Source: UBA1275 sp002323515 (GTDB lineage: Bacteria > Bacteroidota > Rhodothermia > Balneolales > Balneolaceae). Taken from it: a DNA stretch of 64,000 bases. Position numbers and translations under genes: made by a program. The notes under the pieces were generated by a model that saw nothing but the letters and a program-made list of their open reading frames with translations, ran no database searches and had not been told where the DNA came from. Of this stretch, positions 26,874 through 36,602 are shown one piece after another. Numbering within the stretch: the stretch's first letter is position 1; each line of letters begins with the position of its first letter. The stretch covers positions 1 to 64,000 of the forward strand of contig CAXGAH010000008.1 in NCBI GenBank assembly GCA_964007875.1, in the 5' to 3' direction.

Positions 26874-27344
26874 ATGCTTGAAGATCGTATTCATCCTAAT
26901 GCAATTCCTGCTTGGCGTCTGCAATATGCCCTAAGTGGACTTTTTCTTTTTGTTCCAGCAGCTTTTCTTTACTTCCTTCATACAAAAGAGGTAGTCGCCC
27001 TAGAATGGGTAATAGGTAGTGCGATAATCGCTAGCATAATCTATGCCCTTATCGTGTCTTTTCTTCCTCAGCTTCGATGGTCACGGTGGAGCTATCAGGT
27101 TGATGATAAAGGAATTCAGATGCGTCGGGGTATCATATGGGTGCAACATACAGAGGTACCCATTAATCGAATCCAACATGTAGATACTCGTCAGGGTCCT
27201 ATTTATCGATCCTATGGCTTGTCGGTTATTCGCTTTTCAAATGCTGCTACTTCTCACGAAATTCCCGCATTAGAAGAGGATCTTTCCCAAGAACTCAAAG
27301 ATAAAATCACCGATATGGTGCGGTTGGTAAAAGAAGATGTTTGA
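26874..27344 (+). CDS. Bacterial PH-domain membrane protein (YdbS-like)
   Basis: A 156-residue protein with two membrane segments near the N-terminus (about 20-38 and 43-65) and one cytoplasmic bPH2 (DUF304) domain, seen in QMRRGIIWVQHTEVPINRIQHVDTRQGPIYRSYGL. It overlaps the next gene by eight bases. Pairs of one-domain and multi-domain bPH2 proteins (YdbS/YdbT in Bacillus) are a standard arrangement. In Bacillus ydbST is linked to resistance to a secreted toxic peptide, but that function cannot be transferred here with confidence. Confidence 0.85.
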   Translation: MLEDRIHPNAIPAWRLQYALSGLFLFVPAAFLYFLHTKEVVALEWVIGSAIIASIIYALIVSFLPQLRWSRWSYQVDDKGIQMRRGIIWVQHTEVPINRIQHVDTRQGPIYRSYGLSVIRFSNAATSHEIPALEEDLSQELKDKITDMVRLVKEDV

Positions 27345-28959
27345 GTTTCAGCGACTGCATTGGGTAGCGTCCATTACTGGGGTCTTAGAAGTCATAAAGC
27401 AAAATATACTTACCCTTGTCATTCTATTTATTGTGGGCTCGCGAAACGAATCCCCATACTTCCTGTGGCTAATAGGTGCTGGACTTCTTTCTGCTTTTGG
27501 CCTTGGTATTCTGGGTTGGTTTCGTTTCAAGTATCAATTATTAGAAGACGAAATACATATACATAAAGGTATTTTTGTTCAGAAAAAACTCTATATCCAC
27601 AAAAACAGAGTTCAAGTAACCGAAATTTCTGCCGGCATTATTCAGCGGATATTTGGCTTGGTCTCTTTGACTATTCAGACTGCAGGAGGGGGGTCGGAAC
27701 GTGCGGTACTTTCTGCATTGGATGCCGAAATGGCCCTTACTATTGTGGATATATTAAACCCTAAAAATGCCAAAGAATCGGAGTTAAACTCCAAATTAAG
27801 CCAAGAAGAGCAACAAATAAGTGCACTGCCAAATCAAGGCGAACATTCCCACACTAAGCTAACTCCGCCACCTAATCATCAACCGCATACCAACCACAAT
27901 CCTGAGTGGACCTTATCCAATAAACGCTTACTCTACTTAGCACTAACCTCTGGTGAGTTTGGGATTATTGCTACTATCCTGGGCACCATACTAGGGCAAT
28001 TATCAGACTTCATTACCGATGAAAACATCCAGTGGATTGTTGACCGTATACCAGTAATACAGCAGCCGGGCTTGTTCTTCGTACTCTTTAGCGTAGCGTC
28101 GGTTATTTTGGTCTCTTATCTACTATCCATTATATCGGGCATTGTACGCTACTACGGCTTCACCATTCGCAAAGTTGGTAAAGAATTACACATATCCCGA
28201 GGTCTACTAGAGCGTATTCAAACTACTGTCCCTTATCACCGGATTCAAGCAATAAGTTCCACTGAAGGACTATTGCGCCAGCCATTTGGCTTAGAATCTA
28301 TCTCTATCATTAGCGCAGGACACCAGCAAGGCCAGCAGCAACGATCTCTACTGGCAGCTCCTCTAATCTATAGCCGCGAACGCGAAGCCTTTTTCCGGCA
28401 GTTTTTTGGAAGTTGGGAACTATCCCAGGGGATAAGCCAGCAAACCAGACAAGAACTTCAGGACTCAACCCAAGACTTTCTTTCTAGTGTAAATGAATCC
28501 TCAATCCCTCTGCAAAACTTCTTGGAGTCAAACGATGAGCACGAGCTCCAAATGTATGCAAAAGCTCCAGGAAAAGCTTTTTTTCGCTACCTACGTAGGC
28601 CCAATTATCTTTGGTTATTCCCAACTTTATTGGGTCTTTACTGGTCGCCTTGGTTAGCCTGGGCAGCTCTGCTAAGTATTCCTGCCACACTCTATGGATG
28701 GATTGCCTATAAGGATACTGAGCTTGGGCTTTCCTTAGAACACCTATATATAAGGTATAGAGTAATCGCTAGAAAGCAGATATGGATTCCAAAAATACGT
28801 ATTCAATCCATTGGTAACTCACAACATACCTTTCAGAAACGCAAAAAACTATATCATGTCGTGTTTAGTATGGTTTCCGGTTCTCACGAGCTCAGTGTCC
28901 GAGTTAAGGATTTTAGTTCTAATACAATAAAATCAATCATGAACTGGTTCCACCGCTAA
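27337..28959 (+). CDS. Multi-domain bacterial PH membrane protein (YdbT-like)
   Basis: The protein has 540 residues and three bPH2 (DUF304) repeats, each preceded by membrane helices. The repeats lie at about 70-145 (YQLLEDEIHIHKGIFV, then NRVQVTEI), about 275-345 (GKELHISRGLLERIQTTVPYHRIQAI) and about 465-535 (LYIRYRVIARKQIWIPKIRIQSI). A polar, His/Gln-rich linker of about 50 residues (about 150-200) separates the first and second units. Start overlaps the preceding gene, so the two are cotranslated and probably form a complex. Function is unknown; a membrane-stress role is possible by analogy to YdbT. Confidence 0.87.
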   Translation: MFEFQRLHWVASITGVLEVIKQNILTLVILFIVGSRNESPYFLWLIGAGLLSAFGLGILGWFRFKYQLLEDEIHIHKGIFVQKKLYIHKNRVQVTEISAGIIQRIFGLVSLTIQTAGGGSERAVLSALDAEMALTIVDILNPKNAKESELNSKLSQEEQQISALPNQGEHSHTKLTPPPNHQPHTNHNPEWTLSNKRLLYLALTSGEFGIIATILGTILGQLSDFITDENIQWIVDRIPVIQQPGLFFVLFSVASVILVSYLLSIISGIVRYYGFTIRKVGKELHISRGLLERIQTTVPYHRIQAISSTEGLLRQPFGLESISIISAGHQQGQQQRSLLAAPLIYSREREAFFRQFFGSWELSQGISQQTRQELQDSTQDFLSSVNESSIPLQNFLESNDEHELQMYAKAPGKAFFRYLRRPNYLWLFPTLLGLYWSPWLAWAALLSIPATLYGWIAYKDTELGLSLEHLYIRYRVIARKQIWIPKIRIQSIGNSQHTFQKRKKLYHVVFSMVSGSHELSVRVKDFSSNTIKSIMNWFHR

Positions 28960-29011
28960 CTGAGAACTTCTTGGCCTAGGCTACAACTCGAGTACAATAA
29001 TCAAATCCTTC

Positions 29012-29839
29012 TTAGCCTAAGGCTACATCAAGAACCATCATTACGCTAAAACCAATCATTGTGCCTAAGGTCGCGATATCGGTGTTACCGTGCATTTGAC
29101 TTTCTGGTATCAGCTCCTCGACCACCACATAAATCATTGCACCTGCAGCAAAAGCTAATGCATAGGGTAGCACGGGTTGAACAAGAATAACGGCAGCGGC
29201 ACCAATGACTGCCGAAACAGGTTCTACAATGCCGGAAAGCTGCCCATACCAAAAACTCTTTCTTGTTTCCATACCATCTCTCCTTAGTGGAAGAGAAACG
29301 GCCACACCCTCCGGGAAATTCTGAATTCCAATTCCCAAGGCTAGAGCTATAGCTGGGGCAAGAGCAGCCGACATAACTAAGTCAGCGGATTGAATAGCTG
29401 CTCCAAAAAGCACCCCAATGGCCAAGCCTTCTGGTATGTTGTGAAGAGTTATAGCAAGTACTAAAAGGGTAGAGCGCTTCCAGTTTGTGGGAATTCCCTC
29501 TGCTTCATCCTTTGGTAGTCCAATATGTAAATGAGGGAGATAATGATCGCATACCCGTAGAAATAGCCCACCAACCAAAAAACCAATCACTGCGGGTACC
29601 CAACCAATGTGACCTTGTGCTTCTGCCATGTCTATGGCAGGTAAAATGAGTGACCAAATACTTGCGGCGATCATAACGCCCGCAGCGAAGCCCATCATGC
29701 TGTCGAGTAATTTAAAGCTCACTTGTTTGGTGAAAAAAACCAAGGAGGCTCCCAATGCGGTCATGGCCCATGTGAATAATCCAGCCATAAATGCCTGCGC
29801 AACTGGATGTAGTGCAAGAAACCAATCAGGTATTATCAT
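29012..29839 (-). CDS. ZIP-family metal transporter
   Basis: A 275-residue inner-membrane divalent metal permease with eight predicted helices. The transport motifs on helices 4 and 5 are intact: HNIPEG (133-138) and NFPEG (174-178), followed by EPVSA near 206. Zinc is the usual substrate, with iron and manganese possible. The His-containing stretch DHYLPHLHIGLP (98-109) between helices 3 and 4 resembles the metal-sensing loop of ZIPs. The next upstream gene on this strand, 241 bases away, encodes a secreted histidine-rich beta-propeller, which may be functionally related. Confidence 0.93.
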   Translation of the reverse strand: MIIPDWFLALHPVAQAFMAGLFTWAMTALGASLVFFTKQVSFKLLDSMMGFAAGVMIAASIWSLILPAIDMAEAQGHIGWVPAVIGFLVGGLFLRVCDHYLPHLHIGLPKDEAEGIPTNWKRSTLLVLAITLHNIPEGLAIGVLFGAAIQSADLVMSAALAPAIALALGIGIQNFPEGVAVSLPLRRDGMETRKSFWYGQLSGIVEPVSAVIGAAAVILVQPVLPYALAFAAGAMIYVVVEELIPESQMHGNTDIATLGTMIGFSVMMVLDVALG

Positions 29840-30080
29840 AATGCTATCTCTTTAAGTTTGCTTTGAGTGAGTGAGTATGAGACGTTAATTTGGCTTGATT
29901 TGCCTGAGTTATGTTAGACTAACAAATTATTTAGTCTTGGCTAAAGATATGCACAAACTAGCAAACTATACAACTTGAAAAAAACCTTTTTACTCGATTT
30001 TTTTACTTGAACAAATATTAAGATTAACCCAATAACTACAATGCCAAGTGCTCAACCAACCCATGTAGCGAAACGCAGAA

Positions 30081-31394
30081 CTATTCAATCAGGGTAAAAA
30101 AGCTAATTCCCCCGGCTTGCTTTCCGGTTTCAATAACAGCTACTCGTTCATGTTCTTCCAATGAGATCACATCAACTGAGCCTGCTTCACCGCCTATTCC
30201 CTCTACAGAGATAAAGGTATATTTACTGTCAGAACTAATGGCTACTCCGTGTGAAACTCGCCTAGAATTAGCTATTTGAGCTAGTTCCTCTCCAGTAGAA
30301 AGGTCAATAACACTCGTGGCTGCGGCGCCTTTTAACGAGCTTACTAGCCATTTTCCGTTGGGACTAACTTCGAGATTATATGGAGCTTTTCCAGTAGGAA
30401 TTCTGCGAGTTATGGCCCATTTTTCCACATCTATCTCTATGAGTTCATCAGAACCATTCCCTGCGACATAAACGAATGCATCGTTGGGGTGTGGGTCAGC
30501 CCATGTGGGTTTAATCTGTGGTACGGTGTCATGCATATGTGCCTTGTGTTCCATGTGCTCGAGTGTATCAGCATCGCTATAGTGGCCGGTTTGAATATTG
30601 CTGGAGTGTAAATGTTGGTCTGATGAAGCGCTTTGTTTGTTCATTTCCTTCAACCAACCCATCTGACTTCCAGAACTCTGATCCATGTTAAGGAGTTCTT
30701 TTAAGTCTTCCACTCCGGTTTCCTCAGTGGTTGTTTCTGTAACCAGATTAGGTGCTAGTGCTAGTCTTCTTGCTATTTTAAAGCCATAGGTATCCACTTC
30801 TAAAAGCTCATCACTCATCATTGAAACGTGATAGGCTTTTCTACCAGTAGAATTCATTCGAGTTCCATGAGGCATCATTCCAGTTGGCAGCTCTGCTACT
30901 AGGTCCATGGTTTCCGGATCTACAATCATCATGGTACTAGGTTCCATTTTCCCGTGTAAATTGAAATTTACTACATATAAAAGACCGGTAAACTCCGAAA
31001 TTTCCATACTTGCAGGGAATAAGCCAAGATCGACCCTGCCCTTTAATTCATGCGTTTCGGTGCTGTATTTTGCCAAATAACCATAGGGATTACCGTGGGC
31101 AATAGTAACAAACAAATGTTTTTTGTCGGGTGATATGGTGAGACCATGAGGCCCATCTGTTTCAGTTGGGAGTTTACCCACCCTAATAGTTGCATCAACC
31201 CATCCTTGATTAGTCTTTGCGTCAAAGCTTACTCGTTGGACAATATCGTCCGATTCAGCTGCCACGTACACCTGGTAGACTTGTGCGTTTAGATTTATGG
31301 AGAATGTAATAAGGAGTAATAGTATAAAATTCGCTAAATAGCCTATTAACGCTAGAAAAGTTAGATTGAAGGGAATAGATTTATAAGTATTCAT
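30081..31394 (-). CDS. Secreted YncE-like beta-propeller with His-rich insertion
   Basis: The protein has 437 residues. A long N-terminal hydrophobic segment (10-36, ending NAQ) is a signal peptide or anchor. The rest is made of YVTN/YncE-type propeller blades: GPHGLTISPDKKHLFVTI, PASMEISEFTGLLYVVNF and APYNLEVSPNGKWLV. An insertion at about 218-295 is acidic and Met/His-rich, with H261, H263, H271, H280, H283, H286 and H288, and is absent from standard YncE blades. Such a loop could bind zinc or copper. It lies 56 bases downstream of the Ig/LVIVD gene on the same strand, so the two are probably one operon. The function beyond extracytoplasmic binding is unknown. Confidence 0.85.
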   Translation of the reverse strand: MNTYKSIPFNLTFLALIGYLANFILLLLITFSINLNAQVYQVYVAAESDDIVQRVSFDAKTNQGWVDATIRVGKLPTETDGPHGLTISPDKKHLFVTIAHGNPYGYLAKYSTETHELKGRVDLGLFPASMEISEFTGLLYVVNFNLHGKMEPSTMMIVDPETMDLVAELPTGMMPHGTRMNSTGRKAYHVSMMSDELLEVDTYGFKIARRLALAPNLVTETTTEETGVEDLKELLNMDQSSGSQMGWLKEMNKQSASSDQHLHSSNIQTGHYSDADTLEHMEHKAHMHDTVPQIKPTWADPHPNDAFVYVAGNGSDELIEIDVEKWAITRRIPTGKAPYNLEVSPNGKWLVSSLKGAAATSVIDLSTGEELAQIANSRRVSHGVAISSDSKYTFISVEGIGGEAGSVDVISLEEHERVAVIETGKQAGGISFFTLIE

Positions 31395-31449
31395 ACAAGT
31401 AGCTTGTTAAAATGACTGGTCTTAGTAGCTCGTTAAATACAATAAAAAG

Positions 31450-33429
31450 TCAATTTTGGACCTCACCTAGCTTTACTGCCCAGATGCCGGAATTCCAATC
31501 CGAAAGAAATATTAGTCCTTTGTAAGGTTGGGGTCCCCAAGTAAAGGTTGAATTTGGTATAGCAGCGTTGGGATCAGAAGGTAAAAAGAGGGCAATTTCA
31601 CGGCCCTGTTCATACAAGTCTCCCATTAGGTCACCAGATACATCAACCACTCGTAAACCGCCATTGTAGAAAGCAGCATACATGACATCGTTTTCAATCC
31701 AGTAGTTGTGAGAACCTGCTTCAGGCACCTGATAGCGTGCTACTTCATCTGGATTATCCCAACCATCAAATTCGATAAAATGTACCCATCCCGCAGCACG
31801 ATTAGGACCCTGAGTATCTAGACCATAAGGGAAAGCTTCATCACCTGCAGCTACATAAAATTTACCAGTAGACTTGGATTTAAAGGGAAATGCGGCATGA
31901 TTCCAACCACTCGGATAGCTGTAACTCCCAAGTGGGGTAGGATTATTTGGCCTTCCACCTGCTCCAGGCATATCAGCTGAGTTGGTTGACCCCACATCAA
32001 CCACCACTACTCCATCTCCCCAGTTCGAGGAATATGCGATACCGTCTTCAATCCAGACATCATGAATGGAATGTCCAGGAGTATCGAGTTCAAATACCCC
32101 AACGGTGTAGGGATTGCGGGGATCCTCGATATTAATGATATCGTATTTGCGGCCATTATTTACTGCATAGACATGGTTTTTATAAATAAATGTGTTGTGT
32201 ACTCCCCCAGTAAGTCCATCGGTATATTCTGACAAAATTGTAGTTTCCGAGGGGTTGGTCACGTCTAAGATGATAATACCATTTTTCCGATTAGAAGCCC
32301 CTTCGCGTGTTATGACGGCGATCGTACCATCTTCAGATACCTTTACATCATTAACGGTACGTGCATCTACCTCTACCGTATCTATGGTGTGTATGTTACT
32401 TGGATCGGTAATATCCCACAAAAATGCTTCCCCTCGGGCTCCCCAAGTCCCTGTAATGGCATAGTCTCGCCCATCAACTCCTTCCCATACCCAAAGATCA
32501 GAGGTTTTGACATCTGGCACAATTCCTTTACCTACTACTTCTAAACTTCGACGAACCATTCTTGGTTCAACAGTAATATTCATGGTTACTTGAATAGCAC
32601 CTGAACGTGCAATTATAGAGTATTTACCCGGATGGTTAGCAACAAAGCGACCATCCTGAGCTATTTGGGCAGAGCTTCCTTGCCCTAATTGATCATCAGG
32701 ATAAGCCATAAAACTGTACTGGACAGGCATATTAGCTAGGGGTTTTCCGTTCACTTCCATCACAGACGCTGTAAAATGGAGCACATCTCCTGTTTTAATA
32801 GCCTCTGAGCTTGAGTTAGTGACAGCTAGACTCATGCTAGTGGCCTTATTTATTACCACTTCCACAGGCCAACTAAATTGCTCGGTACCAGCAAGGACAT
32901 TAAGCTGAGCTATACCTGCGGCGTGAAGACTCAACTGGTTGAATTCATTTACGCTAAAAATAGATTGGTTGCTACTACTGATGATAAGATCATCTATGCT
33001 TCTAACTGCATCTAGTGAATCGCGTACCTCAAAAGCGAGATCCAATGTAGTACCTGTGTAAAATGTATGACTAGCTTGCTCCCAATCCACACGGGTGATG
33101 GGTGGAAAAAGTACCACTACCTCAAAATCTTGACGAATCCTATCCGTGCCAAGTGTCATAGCCGAAATGGTATGAATACCAGGTTTAATCGCGTGTAATT
33201 CTCCTTCACGGCTAACCACCAATGACCTTCGAGCCCTAGAGAAAAAGACCACGGTATCAGGTGACACCTTACCTTCTGCATCTAGCACTTCTGCTTCAAG
33301 TTGGATTCGTTCATTAACCCTGAGTTTCAAAGAGGGGTTGAGAAGCTGAATCTGGGACTCTTGAGCATGGACAAACAATGGAGTAATAACAAGGAACAAA
33401 CAAAAAATGGAAACGACTTTGGCATTCAT
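31450..33429 (-). CDS. Secreted Ig-like/LVIVD repeat protein
   Basis: From the ATG at 33429 the protein has 659 residues. A clear signal peptide (NAKVVSIFCLFLVITPLFVHAQ region, cut near residue 22) leads to two or three bacterial Ig-like domains (about 25-285), with patterns such as LKLRVNERIQLEAEVLDAEG and GIHTISAMT. From about 300 a beta-propeller of LVIVD-type repeats begins: YAITGTWG, FLWDITDPSNIHTIDTV, GIIILDVTNPSETTIL, YDIINIEDPRNPYTVG, GVVVVDVGS and LRVVDVSGD. Extracellular surface location is expected. The frame also opens with TTG three codons upstream, but the ATG is preferred. It is followed by the YncE-like gene. No catalytic site was recognised. Confidence 0.88.
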   Translation of the reverse strand: MNAKVVSIFCLFLVITPLFVHAQESQIQLLNPSLKLRVNERIQLEAEVLDAEGKVSPDTVVFFSRARRSLVVSREGELHAIKPGIHTISAMTLGTDRIRQDFEVVVLFPPITRVDWEQASHTFYTGTTLDLAFEVRDSLDAVRSIDDLIISSSNQSIFSVNEFNQLSLHAAGIAQLNVLAGTEQFSWPVEVVINKATSMSLAVTNSSSEAIKTGDVLHFTASVMEVNGKPLANMPVQYSFMAYPDDQLGQGSSAQIAQDGRFVANHPGKYSIIARSGAIQVTMNITVEPRMVRRSLEVVGKGIVPDVKTSDLWVWEGVDGRDYAITGTWGARGEAFLWDITDPSNIHTIDTVEVDARTVNDVKVSEDGTIAVITREGASNRKNGIIILDVTNPSETTILSEYTDGLTGGVHNTFIYKNHVYAVNNGRKYDIINIEDPRNPYTVGVFELDTPGHSIHDVWIEDGIAYSSNWGDGVVVVDVGSTNSADMPGAGGRPNNPTPLGSYSYPSGWNHAAFPFKSKSTGKFYVAAGDEAFPYGLDTQGPNRAAGWVHFIEFDGWDNPDEVARYQVPEAGSHNYWIENDVMYAAFYNGGLRVVDVSGDLMGDLYEQGREIALFLPSDPNAAIPNSTFTWGPQPYKGLIFLSDWNSGIWAVKLGEVQN

Positions 33430-33722
33430 AATTCGCAAAATTTTAAGGCTTAAAAAAAATATTTTACTAACAAGGATAGCTCTCGATTAGCTCTTAATCG
33501 TGTAAGTGTTGTTCAGATAAAAGGATAGGTGAACAGCACCACTAAAGTAGACAATATATAAATGGGCTGCTATTAATCAGAAAAAAAAAGTAGAAATCCG
33601 TAATTTATATACCATGCTAAGGGCTAATATCTTAGTGAGTTAATCTAGCAGACGAATGCGTGCTTTAAGGTTCAATTTAGCCGCCTGCCACCCCCATAAA
33701 TATCTTATTTGAGCACCTAATA

Positions 33723-36602
33723 ATGAGTATATCTTTTCAAAAATTACCTTTTGCCTATCGACATCATGGAATGAGTGCTACCGATCATCAACACATGCTG
33801 GAGACGATCAATGCTAAAGACCTGGAGCAGTTGATCGCAGAAACAATTCCTGACGGTATTCGATCTAAAAGTGATTTAGCCATTCCCTCGGCAATTACAG
33901 AAGAAGAATTTTTAGTGGAATTCCGGGAGATTGCTCAAAAAAATAAAGTATATACCTCATACATAGGCCAGGGGTATTACGATACCTTCTTGCCAGCGGT
34001 TATTCAAAGAAACATTTTAGAAAACCCTGCATGGTACACCGCTTATACCCCATATCAGGCAGAAATTGCACAAGGCCGGATGGAAGCGATCATCAACTTT
34101 CAAACGATGGTCAGCGATCTTACAGGAATGGAATTAGCCAACGCCTCGTTACTCGATGAAGCTACCGCAGCGGCTGAAGCCATGACGATGCTGTATGGAC
34201 AGCGAAAAGGAAGTAAGAAAAAAACGGGTAACACTTTTTATGTGAGTGACAAAGTGTATCCTCAAACTCTTGATGTGCTCTATACCAGGTCAGCACCATT
34301 GGGCATTCGGGTCGAAGTGGGCGAATTAGCGAAATTAGATGTGACACGGGACGATGTATTTGGAATACTATTCCAATATCCAGAAGCCGATGGACAGGTG
34401 GTAAATTACGAGGCACTTCTTCAAGCTTGTAATGAGCATCAGGTATTTGTGGTAGCCGCGGCAGATCTGTTGAGTTTGACCTTATTGACTCCGCCTGGTG
34501 AGATGGGGGCCGACGTAGTAGTTGGGACTACGCAGCGTTTTGGTGTTCCGATGGGCTATGGCGGACCACATGCGGCGTATTTTGCAACGAAAGAAGCTTT
34601 TAAACGGCAAATACCAGGTCGAATCATTGGTGTAACACAAGATAAAGAAGGCCGACCAGCTTACCGTATGGCTCTTCAGACCAGAGAACAGCATATTCGC
34701 CGTGAAAAAGCGACCTCGAATATATGTACGGCACAAGTATTACTAGCCGTTATTGCGGGAATGTATGGGGTATATCATGGTCCAGATGGGCTTAAACATA
34801 TTGCATCACGTATTCATGGCTATACTGCTCTAACAAAAAAGCTACTCGAATCCTTAGGTGTAAAAGTTCAAACAACCGAGTATTTTGACACCTTAAGCTT
34901 CCGAATGAAACGTAGCCATTTAGAACCTGTTGCTACAAAGCTAGAAACAAATTTCTATTATGCTACCGATGATACCGTTAGTTTAAGTTGGGATGAAGCG
35001 AAAGGCCTTGATGATCTCAAGCTTCTACAGCAAATTTTCGAAGAGGTGACAGGAGAGCAGTCCGACCTAGACTTCTCTCAGGAAATGGATAAACTCGAAA
35101 TGCAATTGCCTTCAAGCATTCTTAGGGATTCAGAGTTTATGAGTCATGAGGTATTTCATGCATATCGAACAGAACATGAAATGCTTCGTTATATGAAGCG
35201 TTTAGAATTAAAGGATCTTTCTTTGGTTCACTCCATGATTTCCCTAGGTTCTTGTACGATGAAGCTAAATGCTACCAGTGAAATGATTCCCCTAAGTTGG
35301 CCAGAGTTTGCACACATCCATCCATTTGCACCACCCGAGCAAGCCCAGGGCTATACTCAGATGTTTAAAGAATTAGAGGCATGGCTTGCAGATATTACTG
35401 GATTTGATGCGATATCATTCCAACCGAATTCGGGTGCTCAAGGGGAATATGCTGGGTTAATGACCATACGAGCTTATCATGAGCATAGGGGAGACTCTCA
35501 TCGTAATGTGGCTTTAATCCCGGCTTCTGCACATGGAACAAACCCAGCCAGTGCTGTGATGGCAGGTATGGACGTGGTTGTAGTAGAAACGGATAAGCAT
35601 GGGAATATTTCCTCTGAAGATTTGGAAGCTAAAGTGGAACAGTACTCTGATCGCTTAGCAGCTCTAATGATTACCTATCCATCTACTCATGGGGTATTTG
35701 AGCATAAAGTGAAAGATTTTTGTGCTCTTATTCACCAACATGGCGGACAGGTCTATATGGATGGGGCAAATATGAATGCTCAAGTAGGACTAACTAGTCC
35801 AGGACTCATTGGAGCCGATGTATGTCATTTAAATCTTCATAAAACATTTTGTATTCCTCATGGTGGAGGAGGTCCTGGCATGGGTCCCATTGGAGTGGCT
35901 GAGCATTTAACTCCTTTTCTCTCCACTCACTCCCAATTTCCTACCGGTGGAACATTTGGTGCTTCTCCGGTATCCGCAGCACCCTTTGGAAGCGCAAGTA
36001 TACTCACTATTTCGTATGCCTACATTCGGATGATGGGTAGAGATGGGCTTACTGAAGCTACCCGTCGAGCCATTTTAAATGCTAATTACATTAAAGAACG
36101 CCTCGAAACTCACTATTCAATTCTATATACGGGTCTAAGTGGTCGTTCTGCTCATGAATTTATCATCGATTTACGACCTTTCAAGCAAAGTGCTGGAATT
36201 GAAGCGACTGATTTAGCAAAGAGGTTGATGGATTATGGGTACCATGCTCCGACAATGAGTTTTCCGGTGCCAGGTACACTCATGATTGAACCTACAGAAA
36301 GCGAAAGTTTGGCTGAACTTGATCGTTTCTGCGAAGCTATGATTGCCATCCGGGCAGAAATTAAATCCATTGAACAAGGTGAGTGGCCTGTCGAAGATAA
36401 CCCCTTGAAAAATGCCCCACACACCATGCGGGTACTGACTCAAGAAAAATGGGAAAAGACATATAGCCGCGAACAAGCAGTATTTCCGATTGCCGAATTA
36501 CGATGGAATAAATTCTGGCCTTCCGTTTCTCGTGTCGATGATGCCTATGGAGACAGAAATTTAGTGTGTTCCTGCCTGCCAATAGAAGCTTATACTAGCT
36601 AA
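33723..36602 (+). CDS. gcvP: Glycine dehydrogenase (decarboxylating), P protein
   Basis: A 959-residue PLP enzyme, the P protein of the glycine cleavage system, which decarboxylates glycine and passes the aminomethyl group to GcvH. It is the long single-chain form with an inactive-like N-terminal half and a catalytic C-terminal half. The PLP lysine is K707 in HLNLHKTF, followed by the glycine-rich loop IPHGGGGPGMGP. The N-terminal half includes YTPYQAEIAQGR and MGYGGPHAAYF. No gcvT, gcvH or glycine riboswitch is visible here. The last eight bases overlap the convergent HAD gene. Confidence 0.98.
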   Translation: MSISFQKLPFAYRHHGMSATDHQHMLETINAKDLEQLIAETIPDGIRSKSDLAIPSAITEEEFLVEFREIAQKNKVYTSYIGQGYYDTFLPAVIQRNILENPAWYTAYTPYQAEIAQGRMEAIINFQTMVSDLTGMELANASLLDEATAAAEAMTMLYGQRKGSKKKTGNTFYVSDKVYPQTLDVLYTRSAPLGIRVEVGELAKLDVTRDDVFGILFQYPEADGQVVNYEALLQACNEHQVFVVAAADLLSLTLLTPPGEMGADVVVGTTQRFGVPMGYGGPHAAYFATKEAFKRQIPGRIIGVTQDKEGRPAYRMALQTREQHIRREKATSNICTAQVLLAVIAGMYGVYHGPDGLKHIASRIHGYTALTKKLLESLGVKVQTTEYFDTLSFRMKRSHLEPVATKLETNFYYATDDTVSLSWDEAKGLDDLKLLQQIFEEVTGEQSDLDFSQEMDKLEMQLPSSILRDSEFMSHEVFHAYRTEHEMLRYMKRLELKDLSLVHSMISLGSCTMKLNATSEMIPLSWPEFAHIHPFAPPEQAQGYTQMFKELEAWLADITGFDAISFQPNSGAQGEYAGLMTIRAYHEHRGDSHRNVALIPASAHGTNPASAVMAGMDVVVVETDKHGNISSEDLEAKVEQYSDRLAALMITYPSTHGVFEHKVKDFCALIHQHGGQVYMDGANMNAQVGLTSPGLIGADVCHLNLHKTFCIPHGGGGPGMGPIGVAEHLTPFLSTHSQFPTGGTFGASPVSAAPFGSASILTISYAYIRMMGRDGLTEATRRAILNANYIKERLETHYSILYTGLSGRSAHEFIIDLRPFKQSAGIEATDLAKRLMDYGYHAPTMSFPVPGTLMIEPTESESLAELDRFCEAMIAIRAEIKSIEQGEWPVEDNPLKNAPHTMRVLTQEKWEKTYSREQAVFPIAELRWNKFWPSVSRVDDAYGDRNLVCSCLPIEAYTS

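Noticed and set aside
33430..33722. Glycine riboswitch upstream of gcvP
   Set aside because: The tandem glycine-aptamer core sequences were not found in the 293-base leader, and no expression-platform hairpin was seen.
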